From positions 310,001-374,000 of the forward strand of contig JACKOB010000005.1 in NCBI GenBank assembly GCA_024234575.1: a stretch of 64,000 nucleotides of DNA, read 5' to 3'. A program made the translations under genes and the position numbers. This stretch comes from Hahellaceae bacterium. GTDB lineage: Bacteria > Pseudomonadota > Gammaproteobacteria > Pseudomonadales > Oleiphilaceae. Positions 53,909 through 63,999 of this stretch are shown one piece after another (positions within the stretch are counted from its first letter, which is position 1; every line of letters starts with the position of its first letter). A model generated the notes under the pieces. That model worked only from the letters and a program-made list of their open reading frames with translations. It was not told the origin of the DNA and ran no database searches.

Positions 53909-55192
53909 TTAGCGCGACGTGGCTGATAAAATCACCCAGCTGTACTTACCACCAGCGATATCTTTAGCGCATTCAAGCAGGGCTTTGTTCTCTGGCAACG
54001 TATCGATATTAACTAACGCCCCGACAAATAGTCGGTAAGCGCCATCTGCCAACTGCATCAGTGAAGGGTCGTTAATGCTATACACCGCATGCCCTGCCTG
54101 AGAAAAATCTTCTGCGCGGATCAATGGCAAGGCAGAGTGATCTGTGTGTGCGCTGGCGTCTAACGCCTGACCCGGCAACAAGGCGTTTACCTTGGATGGA
54201 TTCGACGGCGATACGGACCAACCATAAATTTCGCCGGTAATCACATTGGGTGGATTGATGGGCCCATTGTGCTGGCGCATGGTCATGATGACGGCGTTAC
54301 CATCGGCCAGAGTATAGGCTGCCGGGTCATTTTGCCGGTCTTTCGCCTCAAGTGACGGGCCGCTTTGAAACGGATCAGCGGATACCAGACTAAAACGATC
54401 ACCCACACCGTCTTCTGCCTGATAATGCCAGACCCGGTGCTGGAACTCACCCTGTGCATTGGGTGATTGCCCATCCATTGTGAACAGCTGAATCTGGTTA
54501 CCCAGCGTAAAAGCGGTGCTTACGCCTAATTTTCCGCCATCTTCAGAAATCAACCGCTCACCTGACTCAGCCATAAACCACTGACCATCTTGCGAGCACT
54601 CAGAAACAATGGCATTTCCGAAGCCACCCATTGCGCCATTGTGTTTAAATATTCGATACGCCAACGGGGTGCAAGCGGACTCACTGGTTGTGTCGATATC
54701 CGTTGACGGGGTCTCTGCCAGCAAACCATCGCTCTTAAGCGTAACAATTTCAGGAAAGCCAACACGGTTTGTTTCGATGATGGGTTTACCCGATTTAGTC
54801 TCTCGCAAGCGTGTTTGCAATGGCTCAGGGCTGCCGAAACTAAATGCATCTACCGAGGTTGCTACCCTGGCACTATTCGCCCCGCCATCAGCCCCTGCCG
54901 ACGCGGCGGCATGATAAAGGTAATAAACATCTTTGGCCTTGCCTATTCTTGGCACTGAGGCACAGGCTAGTCTGATGCCTTCATCAGGAACAAACGAAAA
55001 CACCGGCAAGCCATCTGCAACGGTTGAATCCCCGGCTTCCGTTCCCGCCAGCCCGTTCGAATCATTACCCGTACCAGAGCCGCCACTGCCGGCACCGGTG
55101 CCGGATATACCACCACTACAGCCTGCCAGCCAACTAAGGCTGAGGGCAAAACAAAGCAACATTAATTTCTGTAATATTTTTGCACGTATCAT
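53909..55192 (-). CDS. Lipoprotein of unknown function, 427 aa
   Basis: A 427-residue lipoprotein: signal and lipobox are SLSWLAGC (cysteine about residue 25), followed by a Gly/Ser-rich linker (about 25-55) and a domain with scattered beta-propeller-like repeats (for example FSFVPDEGIRLACASVPRIG; VYYLYHAAASAGADGGANSA). No family is firmly recognised; a GH43/GH32-like fold is possible. It starts 12 bases after the DUF6502 stop and is probably made with it. Confidence 0.7.
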   Translation of the reverse strand: MIRAKILQKLMLLCFALSLSWLAGCSGGISGTGAGSGGSGTGNDSNGLAGTEAGDSTVADGLPVFSFVPDEGIRLACASVPRIGKAKDVYYLYHAAASAGADGGANSARVATSVDAFSFGSPEPLQTRLRETKSGKPIIETNRVGFPEIVTLKSDGLLAETPSTDIDTTSESACTPLAYRIFKHNGAMGGFGNAIVSECSQDGQWFMAESGERLISEDGGKLGVSTAFTLGNQIQLFTMDGQSPNAQGEFQHRVWHYQAEDGVGDRFSLVSADPFQSGPSLEAKDRQNDPAAYTLADGNAVIMTMRQHNGPINPPNVITGEIYGWSVSPSNPSKVNALLPGQALDASAHTDHSALPLIRAEDFSQAGHAVYSINDPSLMQLADGAYRLFVGALVNIDTLPENKALLECAKDIAGGKYSWVILSATSR

Positions 55193-55204
55193 CAGCTTCT
55201 GCCT

Positions 55205-56026
55205 TTACAGCTTGTCTGTGTTTTCAATGTAGTAGATACCCAACCCAGCTCTGACTTTTTCGCCGCCCTCTTCAATAGTATCGGCATGAGGGTTGTCTCG
55301 ATCACGGGCCGCCAACCAGCTGTTATAACGTTTTAACAGCGCGAGTGATTCTGCTTCGGCCATACACTTAAACTCACGCACCGTTTCTGCCGATAAATTA
55401 TCATAGCTGACTGCCAGTTGCAGACGCGATTGTTCGGGGGGGTGACTCATATTATGAGCAATGGTGGACAACAAATCTTCTGCCGAAACACCCATTAGCT
55501 GCAGCATTTGCGCATCGGTTTGATAAGGAATATAAGCCTCACTCACCAGCTTCAGCTTTCCTGTTTCGGTCACATCTACAGCGCCAGAGCGCTTTAATTC
55601 GTCTAGAATCGCCCGGGCCGGCATATCTCCACTATAAAGCTTCACCAGTTGAGAAAAACTTTCTTCCTCGCCGTCAAAAGGCAAAATGGCAGGCCGGCCA
55701 GACTTGGATAGAAACCGATCATCACTCAGCCAGCCACCAATGACACGGGCAGCGCGCCCCAGGGGTTCAATATCCCAGGTATCGCTTTCTCTTTCACTCA
55801 GCAAACGGTTCACATCTTTACGGTGCATACCGGTGAGCACACAAACCCGGGACACCGACTGCTTACGCCCATCAATCAGAAACTCTTTATCGGCCACATC
55901 CACAAAGGCTCTTTTCGCGATCTCTGCAAACTCATTAAAAGATACACCGTGCTTTAGCATCACGCGCACAAGGGGCCGTAACAGCTTATAAACTGATTGA
56001 ATGAGTGTTTGTCTAATATCAGGCAT
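55205..56026 (-). CDS. DUF6502 family protein
   Basis: A 273-residue protein recognised as DUF6502: VYKLLRPLVRVMLKHGVSFN then EFAEIAKRAFVDVADKEF and VSRVCVLTGMHRKDVNRLLS, an N-terminal winged-helix-like part that could bind DNA. The family is uncharacterised. It is the first gene of a pair with the lipoprotein and diverges from the beta-propeller lipoprotein gene over a 280-base region with three palindromes, one of which lies 30 bases before its ATG, so it could be an autoregulator. Confidence 0.78.
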   Translation of the reverse strand: MPDIRQTLIQSVYKLLRPLVRVMLKHGVSFNEFAEIAKRAFVDVADKEFLIDGRKQSVSRVCVLTGMHRKDVNRLLSERESDTWDIEPLGRAARVIGGWLSDDRFLSKSGRPAILPFDGEEESFSQLVKLYSGDMPARAILDELKRSGAVDVTETGKLKLVSEAYIPYQTDAQMLQLMGVSAEDLLSTIAHNMSHPPEQSRLQLAVSYDNLSAETVREFKCMAEAESLALLKRYNSWLAARDRDNPHADTIEEGGEKVRAGLGIYYIENTDKL

Positions 56027-56055
56027 GTACGTTAAATCACCGCTTAAGATTTATA

Positions 56056-56069
56056 TGGAATATATTCCA
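56056..56069. promoter_or_regulatory. Palindromic operator candidate, site 1
   Basis: TGGAATATATTCCA, a perfect 14-base palindrome, 30 bases upstream of the DUF6502 start. It belongs to a set of three with the same pattern in this region. Confidence 0.6.
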
Positions 56070-56210
56070 ATTTATTAGAAACATCAATCTGATCACACAC
56101 TGCTGTGCCACAGGTATACTCTAAGCCGTTATGCTTAATAGGAATGAGCATTTAACGGCAAATAATAAGTATAAAATTAATGTTGATGCCATTTGCCAAA
56201 GTCCGTTTTT

Positions 56211-56224
56211 TGGCATATATTCCA
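56211..56224. promoter_or_regulatory. Palindromic operator candidate, site 2
   Basis: TGGCATATATTCCA, one change from a perfect palindrome. Sites 2 and 3 are 30 bases apart centre to centre, three helical turns, upstream of the beta-propeller gene. Confidence 0.6.
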
Positions 56225-56240
56225 ACTTACAGCATTATTT

Positions 56241-56254
56241 TGGAAAATATTCCA
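56241..56254. promoter_or_regulatory. Palindromic operator candidate, site 3
   Basis: TGGAAAATATTCCA lies within the longer stem TTTTGGAA-AATA-TTCCAAAA. It ends about 56 bases before the beta-propeller start codon. Confidence 0.6.
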
Positions 56255-56309
56255 AAATATGATCTGCATTAAACATTTCATTTGGGCTAGTGAACAAGGA
56301 CCTCTCACC

Positions 56310-58517
56310 ATGATCTCGAAACGCCATAGCGGCCAAAAACAAAACTTACTGAAAGTCCTATGCCTTTTTAGCAGTGCATCGGCACTGATCGCCTGCAATA
56401 GCGGCAGTAATAACAGCGACAGAAGTGCTGAAAACATCCCCGACGATGGATCATCTTCCCAGAGCGTTAAGCTTGTTCCGGGACAATCTGCGGTGCATCT
56501 CGAAAACTATCTAAAAGGGGGATTAAAGCATAGCACCAGAGGCGGCCAATACGCGCTGGATGATACGGCCGAAGGGGATACCGCCAATGCTGCACCGGAA
56601 ACGGCTTTGTCAGGCGCCAGCAACAGCGACCGTTTTAGTGGTACTAATACGCAAGTGTTAGGCGTTGATGAAGCCGACCTGGTGAAATATGACGGCGATT
56701 ATTTATTTATCGCCTCTAACGAATATGCCTATTATTTAGCTGCGGATGCCACCATTGGCAATACCAGCATCGCAGACGATTCCGGCTCGACAGATATCGG
56801 CTTTGCAGATGAACCATTTTTCGCGCCCTCACCCTCTGCGCAAGCGAAAATTCGCATACTGCAAACCGTGCAGGGTGACACCCCCTCAGCGACCGAAGTA
56901 CAAAGCCTGACACTGGATGAAAAGCAAGGAACAATCGCCGGGCTATACCTGCAAAAAAACACCGCGGGTTCTACGCAACTGGCGGTGCTTAGCAACAACC
57001 AGAGTTTCGCCTGGGAGAGCTGGCTGCGATATGACTATTGGGGCAGCAGTTATACGTATCTGACACTGTATGATGTCAGCACCCCCGCGAACAGCAAAGT
57101 CAGCTGGTCGATTGATATTGAAGGCAGCCTGATTGATAGTCGCCGCATCAATGACAAGCTGTATCTGGTTACCCGCTATGTGCCGGAAGTACCCGGTGTT
57201 AACTGGTACGCCCACAGCAAAGAAGACGAAGAGAAAAATCAACAAGCTATCGAAGCCTTAACCCTTGATGATTTGCTGCCCAAAATGACCGATGCCTCAG
57301 GTACCAACGTACCACTGGTTAGCAGCGATAACTGTTATGTTCCCGAATCTGCACAAGAAGATTACTACTCCCCCGCCTTGGTAACTATCACCACGATCAA
57401 CCTGAACAACCCCAGTGATATCACTTCAGTGTGCGTGGGTGGTTACAGCAGCGGTATTTTCTCCTCAACCGAGTCTTTGTATTTGTTTAATGATCAGTGG
57501 AATCAAGGAACCATCATCCATAAGTTCAGCTTCACCGATCAAGGCACTGCATACAAAGGCACCGGCACGGTTAAAGGAAGTTTAGGCTGGCGTGCGCCAT
57601 CATTTCGCTTAACAGAAAAAGACGGTGCTTTGGTTGCGGTATCCACCGTGTTTCCAGATGGATTAATCGGCATTGCAACAGAGCCGGCACTGCTTGAAGA
57701 TACAATGATCATGGCAGATGATATGCCCGCCGCTGAGCAATTTTCACCAACGCATCAACTCAGTGTGCTGAAAGAAAACGACAACAATGAACTGGTCACC
57801 GTGGCGACGCTTCCTAACAGCAATCAGCCTGCCGCTATTGGTAAACCTAACGAAGATATCTACGCCGTACGTTTCATTGGCGATCGTGGCTACATTGTCA
57901 CCTATCAAAAAACTGATCCACTGTACGTAATTGATTTAAGTACCGTTACCATCCCGGTTATTGCCGGTGAGCTGCATATCGAGGGCTATTCTGATTACCT
58001 GCACCCCATTGGCGAGCAGTACCTTATCGGCATCGGCAAATCAGCCATCGTAGAAGGTGATATTGCTTGGTACCAAGGGGTTCAGGTCGGCATGTTTGAT
58101 GTCAACGACATCTCCGCACCCTCGCTGATCAAACAGATCAGTATTGGTAGCCGGGGCACAGAAACAGAAGTGTCGTACAACCATAAAGCCTTTAGCTTTC
58201 TTGAGCTGGACGCTGACAGCTTTCGTATGACATTGCCCATGCATGTGCACAATGGCACTCAAAGAAGTCCATCAGACTGGACCAACTGGCAATACACCGG
58301 CCTGCACCTGTTTGACATCGAACTAAACGGCACAGCATCGCTCGAAGAAGCCGGTTCGATCATCGCTTCATCAGTCTCGAAAGAGATGCCCTACAATCAA
58401 TACGTCAATACTCAACGGGGTATCATGCATGATGATGCAGTGCATTATGTCTACGGAGAAAAAGTGATTTCTGCCAATTGGAATGACCTGAAAGCGACCA
58501 CCACTGTGGCGCAATAA
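56310..58517 (+). CDS. Beta-propeller domain lipoprotein (PF09826 type)
   Basis: A 735-residue protein with a lipobox (SASALIAC, cysteine about residue 30) and a long secreted region of the C-terminal beta-propeller family (PF09826): TNTQVLGVDEADLVKYDGDY opens the domain, with repeated blades (for example DIYAVRFIGDRGYIVTYQKT; SDYLHPIGEQYLIGIGKSAI). The family is often a large exported protein of unknown role in surface or matrix. The ATG follows AAGGA (56295-56299); 39 upstream codons overlap the operator region. Its own promoter would lie between or over sites 2 and 3. Confidence 0.85.
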   Translation: MISKRHSGQKQNLLKVLCLFSSASALIACNSGSNNSDRSAENIPDDGSSSQSVKLVPGQSAVHLENYLKGGLKHSTRGGQYALDDTAEGDTANAAPETALSGASNSDRFSGTNTQVLGVDEADLVKYDGDYLFIASNEYAYYLAADATIGNTSIADDSGSTDIGFADEPFFAPSPSAQAKIRILQTVQGDTPSATEVQSLTLDEKQGTIAGLYLQKNTAGSTQLAVLSNNQSFAWESWLRYDYWGSSYTYLTLYDVSTPANSKVSWSIDIEGSLIDSRRINDKLYLVTRYVPEVPGVNWYAHSKEDEEKNQQAIEALTLDDLLPKMTDASGTNVPLVSSDNCYVPESAQEDYYSPALVTITTINLNNPSDITSVCVGGYSSGIFSSTESLYLFNDQWNQGTIIHKFSFTDQGTAYKGTGTVKGSLGWRAPSFRLTEKDGALVAVSTVFPDGLIGIATEPALLEDTMIMADDMPAAEQFSPTHQLSVLKENDNNELVTVATLPNSNQPAAIGKPNEDIYAVRFIGDRGYIVTYQKTDPLYVIDLSTVTIPVIAGELHIEGYSDYLHPIGEQYLIGIGKSAIVEGDIAWYQGVQVGMFDVNDISAPSLIKQISIGSRGTETEVSYNHKAFSFLELDADSFRMTLPMHVHNGTQRSPSDWTNWQYTGLHLFDIELNGTASLEEAGSIIASSVSKEMPYNQYVNTQRGIMHDDAVHYVYGEKVISANWNDLKATTTVAQ

Positions 58518-58659
58518 GGGGAAGGTAACAAATCTGGTCGGAATAGCAACGTGCCTACCGACAATTATTTCCAATCATGTCACACAGCCATTGTGCTCCC
58601 AAATAGAACATCGGAAGGTGCCTTTGGCTGTTCCAGCCTACGGAAATAACATCGTAAAC

Positions 58660-58692
58660 AAGCCGCTCTGAGTTATTAAGCGCGGCTTTTTC
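58660..58692 (+). terminator. Rho-independent terminator after beta-propeller gene
   Basis: AAGCCGC and GCGGCTT form a seven-pair stem with a 15-base loop, followed by TTTTCC. It lies 143 bases after the beta-propeller stop, the only terminator seen in that gap. Confidence 0.7.
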
Positions 58693-58813
58693 CTTATTCT
58701 TAAAGGTGGTGCAATATAACCTTACCCCTCCGTTCAGGCTGGCGAATTGCCGTTTTTCAAAGCCAGAACTATGCTGAATGTGCGGCTCGTCGCAGTCACA
58801 TTCAGGTGTCAAC

Positions 58814-60535
58814 ATGTTGCGTATTTCTGCCCTCCTCACCGGTCTTCTGATTTGTGCACAGGCACAATCAAACTCTTCCTGGTTCAATAGCGCCACCAAT
58901 GAACTGACAATGACTGAAATTGGTCTTGCTGGGGAAGCGACTCGCTATAGAGATGTCACTATTAGAGTGCTGGGATTCACTGCCGCTTACTTTAATGACC
59001 CGAGGGCATCTGTATTCAGTTTCGACACAGCAACAGCGACACTACATCTGCCCACGCTAATCTACGAAGGCCAGGCCTACCCGGGAGCCCGAGTGGAGGG
59101 GCTCGAATTTGAGGTATTGAATGTTGGCTCATCAACCGAAGGCACGGCACAAGCCTTTCCCGGTGCGAAGGGTTTTGGGGCGCAGGCCACCGGCGGTCGT
59201 GGCGGTCGCGTCATCACCGTTACCAACCTTAACGCAAATGGCCCCGGATCTTTACAGGCAGCGCTAGATGAAGACGGACCACGCACGGTCGTTTTTGCCG
59301 TCAGCGGTTTAATTGATGCAGAGCTGCAGTTGACCAGCAGCGATGTCACCATAGCCGGGCAAACATCTCCTGGTGGAATCACCATTCGCCAGCTGCACAC
59401 AACAGAAGAGCCCTACTGTGATCACACTTCAGCTTGCATAGCCACAAGCCGCAAAGCTGATAATTGGATTCTTCGGCACATTCGGGTGCGTCCCGACGGA
59501 CAGCACGACGATGGCTTACGCCTGCGTTACACACGCCGGGCCATTGTCGATCACGTGTCCATTGGCGGCGCAACAGACGAAGCGATTGAAATATCCTACT
59601 CACAGGATATCAGTATACAAAACACGATTATTGCCGAAACAGTTGGCGACCACGCTGAACGAGGCGGCGTTCTGGTTAACTACAGCAACCCGGACGAAGG
59701 CTATGAGCTCACCCGCCTGAGTCTGCATCACAATGTTTTCAATCGTATTCTCGGACGCTATCCCGAGCTGTCGCGAGAAAGCGATGCCGCAGCAAATGCC
59801 ACTATGGAGATAGAAATTTCCAATAATTTATATTGGGATATGGGCTATTTTATCGATGTGAATAACAGCACCGTGTCTGGCTCAGACTTTGGTTCACCTA
59901 TCTATTATCATCTAAATTTTGCGGGCAACAGAGCGGTGGTACGCACTCCATCCCAAGAAGAGCCTTTTTCCTATGGGTTAATCCATATGGCAACACCACT
60001 AGGTAATATGCCCAACACCAGAACGTGGTTCCATGGAAATAGCGTTAACTTGTACCCAGGCTTTTCTGATTATGATTTGATGTACTGCTGCAATGATTTC
60101 GCAGAGTTTCAGCCCCCGGCAACTTCACCTAATTTCGCTGTTAACCAACGTCACGACTTTCCTTTCATTGGCTATAGCAACAGTAGCGATCTGGCCACAT
60201 TAGCCATACTTCGAGCCGGAGCTTTTCCTCGTGACCCAATGGATATTCGTCTTATGGAGGCAATAAAAAACAATGAAATTGTGATGCAACCCCGCCATGT
60301 TAATCCCGCCGCAGACGGCAGTGCGCTGCCATCCGGGGGAACACTTGGCGCCTTACTGGATACAGACGGCGATGGTATGGCGGATGAGTGGGAAACAGCG
60401 CACGGCCTAAACCCCCTACTGCACGATAACAACGACACCCAGTTATCGCTTCCACTGCTTGGCGTACCGGGTTATACCAATCTGGAAGTGTATCTGCACG
60501 AGTTATCAGAATTACGAATTCGTGAGGGTTTGTAG
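58814..60535 (+). CDS. Pectate lyase-like right-handed beta-helix protein
   Basis: A 573-residue exported protein: signal peptide RISALLTGLLICAQAQ, an N-terminal region of about 100 residues, then the polysaccharide lyase family 1-type beta-helix that opens AFPGAKGFGAQATGGRGGRV and continues with LNANGPGSLQAAL, VVFAVSGLIDAELQLTSSDV and HDDGLRLRYTRRAIVDHVSI, ending with a D-rich DTDGDGMADEWETAHGLNP calcium-type motif. Family PL1 cleaves pectate by beta-elimination; the catalytic Arg/Asp set looks present but not aligned residue by residue. It is preceded by a terminator and stands alone. Confidence 0.8.
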   Translation: MLRISALLTGLLICAQAQSNSSWFNSATNELTMTEIGLAGEATRYRDVTIRVLGFTAAYFNDPRASVFSFDTATATLHLPTLIYEGQAYPGARVEGLEFEVLNVGSSTEGTAQAFPGAKGFGAQATGGRGGRVITVTNLNANGPGSLQAALDEDGPRTVVFAVSGLIDAELQLTSSDVTIAGQTSPGGITIRQLHTTEEPYCDHTSACIATSRKADNWILRHIRVRPDGQHDDGLRLRYTRRAIVDHVSIGGATDEAIEISYSQDISIQNTIIAETVGDHAERGGVLVNYSNPDEGYELTRLSLHHNVFNRILGRYPELSRESDAAANATMEIEISNNLYWDMGYFIDVNNSTVSGSDFGSPIYYHLNFAGNRAVVRTPSQEEPFSYGLIHMATPLGNMPNTRTWFHGNSVNLYPGFSDYDLMYCCNDFAEFQPPATSPNFAVNQRHDFPFIGYSNSSDLATLAILRAGAFPRDPMDIRLMEAIKNNEIVMQPRHVNPAADGSALPSGGTLGALLDTDGDGMADEWETAHGLNPLLHDNNDTQLSLPLLGVPGYTNLEVYLHELSELRIREGL

Positions 60536-60607
60536 AGTAGTATCTGACAACTCCGCGAGAACGGAGCTACCTCTCTTCGTAGCCCCCCCAGGAGTTCGTT
60601 AAATCCG

Positions 60608-62242
60608 TCAAACAACAAAACGAGTTACAACGGCAGACAGCTTCTTGGCCAAATTGGATAGCTCACCGCTGGAAATATTGGTTTGATTTGCACCACCGGA
60701 GGTAGATTCGGCAATGCCGCTGATTCTGGTGATACTCGCGCTGATTTCATTCGCAACCGCTGCCTGCTCTTCTGCGGATGTGGCAATCTGCATACTCATT
60801 TGCTTAATAATGGACACCGTAGAATCTATTTTTTCCAAAGACTTCGACAGAGACTCTATTTGCTCGGCACTGGCGACCGACATATTTTTTCCATCTTGCA
60901 TTTCTTTGGCAGTTTTTCTGGCTCTGTCTTGCAATCGGACAATCATCGACTCAATTTCTTCAATAGAATCCTGGGTTCTTTTCGCTAACCCCCGCACCTC
61001 ATCTGCCACCACGGCAAAGCCACGCCCTTGCTCTCCTGCCCTGGCCGCTTCTATCGCTGCATTTAACGCAAGCAAATTAGTTTGCTCAGCAATGCCGCGT
61101 ATCACATCAAGAATCGAACCGATATCCTTACTGTCTTTTTCGAGTCCATTCACCGCTTCTGCAGATTGATTCACCTGCAGTGACAGTCGGTCAATGGCCT
61201 CTTTCGTTGCCTTGGCTATTCCTGCACCGCGGCTGGCTTCATCGTAAGCTACTTCTGTTGCACTTGCCGTCTCAGTAATATTTTCAGAAACCTCATGCAC
61301 TGTGGAAGACATCTCTTCCATCGCTGTAGCAACCTGGTCTATATCCTGGTGCTGTTGCTGTACACCATCATTGGTCTGTGTTGCAACCGAAGACAACGCA
61401 TGCGCAGCATCGGAGAGTTGATGCACATCCTCTCTAATCTCAAGCATACTGCTCTGGAAAGAGTCGAGCATGCTATTAAAAGCATTACCAATCTCGCCAA
61501 TTTCATTGTTGGCGGTGTTCTTTACCCTTGAGGTTAAATCTTTCGTTGTAGCAATCTTAACCATCACCAGTTTAAGTTTAGAGATCTGACCCACCAGAGA
61601 TTGGGTAATCACTGTTGCAATGAGCCCTACCACGAGCATTATCGCCAATAAGTAAATGGCAGACTTACTAGCGTTGCTCCAAAAGATTTCTTCGATATCG
61701 TCAATATAAATTCCTGTTCCTAAAACCCAATCCCATGCGCTAAATCCGATGACGTATGATATTTTGTCGGCGGCAACATCACTGTTTGGCTTATTCCATT
61801 GATAAGCGACAAACCCTTTACCCTTGGACTTAACCAGTGCAACCATGTCTTTAAAAATGGCAACACCTTTCGCGTCTTTCGTCGACTCCAAACTCTTTCC
61901 TTCGAGGGCAGGATTAGTCGGGTGCATGACCATTGCCGGCTGCATATCATTAATCCACAAATACTGATCTCCGTCATAACGCATGGCACGGATACTTTCC
62001 CTAGCTAAAGCCTGCGCCTCTGTCTGGCTCAACTCACCTTTGGCTTGTTTGTTATGATAGAACTCTAATATGCCGTAAGCCGCTTCGGCAATGTTGCGAG
62101 TTTTAGCTTCTCGGTCTAAACGCAGGTTGTCTTTTAGTATGCCGAGTGAAATAAACTGCAGGAGAATCATGCCTAAAGCAGATGCTACGATAAGAGTCAG
62201 CAATTTATTTCTTACACGCATCCCCGCAAACCAGCTACCCAT
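60608..62242 (-). CDS. Methyl-accepting chemotaxis protein with sCache domain
   Basis: A 544-residue chemoreceptor. A membrane helix near residues 10-30 is followed by a periplasmic single-cache domain (about 35-180; [40 protein letters not shown]), a second helix ([20 protein letters not shown]), a HAMP-like region, and the signalling tip with the classic hairpin [20 protein letters not shown] followed by [12 protein letters not shown]. The start ATG is six bases after GAGG; a longer upstream frame is unlikely. sCache receptors often sense small organic acids, but the ligand is not visible. Confidence 0.9.
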   Translation of the reverse strand: MGSWFAGMRVRNKLLTLIVASALGMILLQFISLGILKDNLRLDREAKTRNIAEAAYGILEFYHNKQAKGELSQTEAQALARESIRAMRYDGDQYLWINDMQPAMVMHPTNPALEGKSLESTKDAKGVAIFKDMVALVKSKGKGFVAYQWNKPNSDVAADKISYVIGFSAWDWVLGTGIYIDDIEEIFWSNASKSAIYLLAIMLVVGLIATVITQSLVGQISKLKLVMVKIATTKDLTSRVKNTANNEIGEIGNAFNSMLDSFQSSMLEIREDVHQLSDAAHALSSVATQTNDGVQQQHQDIDQVATAMEEMSSTVHEVSENITETASATEVAYDEASRGAGIAKATKEAIDRLSLQVNQSAEAVNGLEKDSKDIGSILDVIRGIAEQTNLLALNAAIEAARAGEQGRGFAVVADEVRGLAKRTQDSIEEIESMIVRLQDRARKTAKEMQDGKNMSVASAEQIESLSKSLEKIDSTVSIIKQMSMQIATSAEEQAAVANEISASITRISGIAESTSGGANQTNISSGELSNLAKKLSAVVTRFVV

Positions 62243-62574
62243 AAACAACCTCATAAAGAAAACACTGAAGAACGAACAGCAAGCTGATCGTAAAAAACCA
62301 GATAGTAGTATATTTGTACAGATTAAATTTTGACCGCAATCAACAACGATAAACAACAATAAACAACAACTCTTACCTAACGTTAGTTGAATAATCGCCA
62401 AATTCAAACAACTTAAATTCGCTTTGAAATATGCCCCCAGACGAGCAAACCCGGCGCAATGCCGGGTTTGTTTTATTCAACAAGGCAAGCGACCAGAAAT
62501 TACCAATTGTTAAAGCACAATTGGCTAGCGCTTTTGTACACGGTTAATTACCAACATCCCACCTTTACAAGCTT
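62243..62574. other. Intergenic region between MCP and GGDEF-EAL genes
   Basis: About 330 bases holding the promoter of the chemoreceptor (right to left) and the end of the regulator gene. The hairpin CAAACCCGGC-GCAAT-GCCGGGTTTG (62446-62470) is followed by TTTTATT on the plus strand only. No small gene is seen. Confidence 0.5.
62446..62477 (+). terminator. Terminator-like hairpin, plus orientation
   Basis: A ten-pair stem with loop GCAAT and a TTTTATT tail on the plus strand. Both neighbouring genes are on the minus strand, so the orientation is unusual; it may simply protect the regulator gene from readthrough. Confidence 0.5.
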
Positions 62575-63999
62575 TTAGTCGGCAGCAGAAGAAAAAGCCT
62601 CTTTACGCGCAACAATCACCTGCTGAAGCTCTTCCGCAGGAACCGCAGGACTGAATAAGAATCCCTGAAAACTAGAGCAACCACAGCGTTCCAGATATAA
62701 CATTTGCTCGCGAGTTTCGACACCTTCAGAGATCACGTCTATTCCCATCCGACTGGCCATCGCAATCGTCGACTCGACAATGCAAGCGTCATCTTTGTCG
62801 ACAAGGACATCCCTTATAAAGGTCTGATCGATCTTAAGTGTGTTAATAGGCAGCTTTTTAATATAGGCAAGGGAAGAATAACCGGTACCAAAGTCATCAA
62901 TAGAGAAGCGCACGCCAAGCGCTTTAATTCGCGCCATTTTTGCAGAAACTTCTTCAATGTTTTCTAGCAAGAGGTTTTCAGTGACTTCAATTTCGAGGCT
63001 TGAGGCGGATAAAGAGGCGGCAGACAATGAGCTTATGACGTCGCTCTCGAATGCTTCATTCATAAACTGTGAGGCGCTGACATTTACGGCAACACAGGAA
63101 ACAGACATATCAGACTGTTGCCATTGTGCCATTTGCCGACAGGCTTCGCGTAGCGTCCAACGACCAAGATCGTGAATCAATCCTGTGTCTTCGCAGACAG
63201 GTAAAAACTCATTAGGCGCAACAGTCCCCTCGTTTGGACGTAACCAGCGAATTAGCGCCTCTACTGAATGCACCTCGCCGTGAATGTTAAACTGAGGCTG
63301 ATAATACAGCGCAAACTCTTGCTCCTTCATCGCAACTCTTAATGCTCTTTCCATTCTCAGCCATGCATCTGCAGCAGCTTGCAGGCTCGGATCAAAAAAC
63401 CTGACGGTATTTCTGCCCATTTTTTTCGCTAGATACATGGCATTATCCGCCTGGCGAAGAAAGTCTTCATCAGTATCGTTTTCATTGGGAAAGAGCGTTA
63501 CACCGATACTTGGGGAGGTATAGAGCTCATGTCCAAAAACGGTAAATGCCGGCCCAAAGGACTCCAGAATTTTCTGCGAGAATTTTTCTGCTGCTGTGGC
63601 CGCTGTACGTAGGCTATATCCCATTTCAGAGGCAACAATGACAAACTCATCTCCCCCCAGTCTGGCAACAGAGTCTTCTTCTCTTAAGACTGAAGTCAGC
63701 CTCTTGGCGACCTCTATCAACAGGTTATCACCGACGCCATGACCCAGTGCATCGTTAATAGTCTTAAAACGGTCTAAATCTATAAATATCAAGGCCCCAT
63801 ATGCGTGTCGTCGCTTACATTGCGAGATAGCCTGCTTGATCTTATCGACAAACAAACGCCGGTTTGGCAGCTCGGTAAGCGGGTCATAAAAAGCCAATCG
63901 GTGGATTTTAGCTTCGTGTTCTTTCGTCTCGCTGATATCCCGAAAAACACCAATGTAGTGGGTAACTTCTCCGCAGGTGTCTTTTACTGTATTAATCGT
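62575..63999 (-). CDS. PAS-GGDEF-EAL domain protein (5' end outside window)
   Basis: A cyclic di-GMP turnover protein running off the right edge; 474 codons are visible. A PAS C-terminal cap is seen (TCGEVTHYIGVFRDISETKE), then the diguanylate cyclase GGDEF domain (LAFYDPLTELPNRR; ARLGGDEFVIV, intact catalytic GGDEF) and the EAL phosphodiesterase domain (HSVEALIRWLRP; later DDFGTGYSSL and EGVETREQ). Both signatures look intact, so both activities are possible. It reads toward the chemoreceptor gene; more sensory domains probably lie upstream. Confidence 0.93.
   Translation of the reverse strand, partial: TINTVKDTCGEVTHYIGVFRDISETKEHEAKIHRLAFYDPLTELPNRRLFVDKIKQAISQCKRRHAYGALIFIDLDRFKTINDALGHGVGDNLLIEVAKRLTSVLREEDSVARLGGDEFVIVASEMGYSLRTAATAAEKFSQKILESFGPAFTVFGHELYTSPSIGVTLFPNENDTDEDFLRQADNAMYLAKKMGRNTVRFFDPSLQAAADAWLRMERALRVAMKEQEFALYYQPQFNIHGEVHSVEALIRWLRPNEGTVAPNEFLPVCEDTGLIHDLGRWTLREACRQMAQWQQSDMSVSCVAVNVSASQFMNEAFESDVISSLSAASLSASSLEIEVTENLLLENIEEVSAKMARIKALGVRFSIDDFGTGYSSLAYIKKLPINTLKIDQTFIRDVLVDKDDACIVESTIAMASRMGIDVISEGVETREQMLYLERCGCSSFQGFLFSPAVPAEELQQVIVARKEAFSSAAD

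Noticed and set aside
58555-58899. A 114-codon minus-strand frame between the beta-propeller and pectate lyase genes
   Set aside because: It overlaps the pectate lyase start region and spans a terminator hairpin, and has no ribosome site or known motif.
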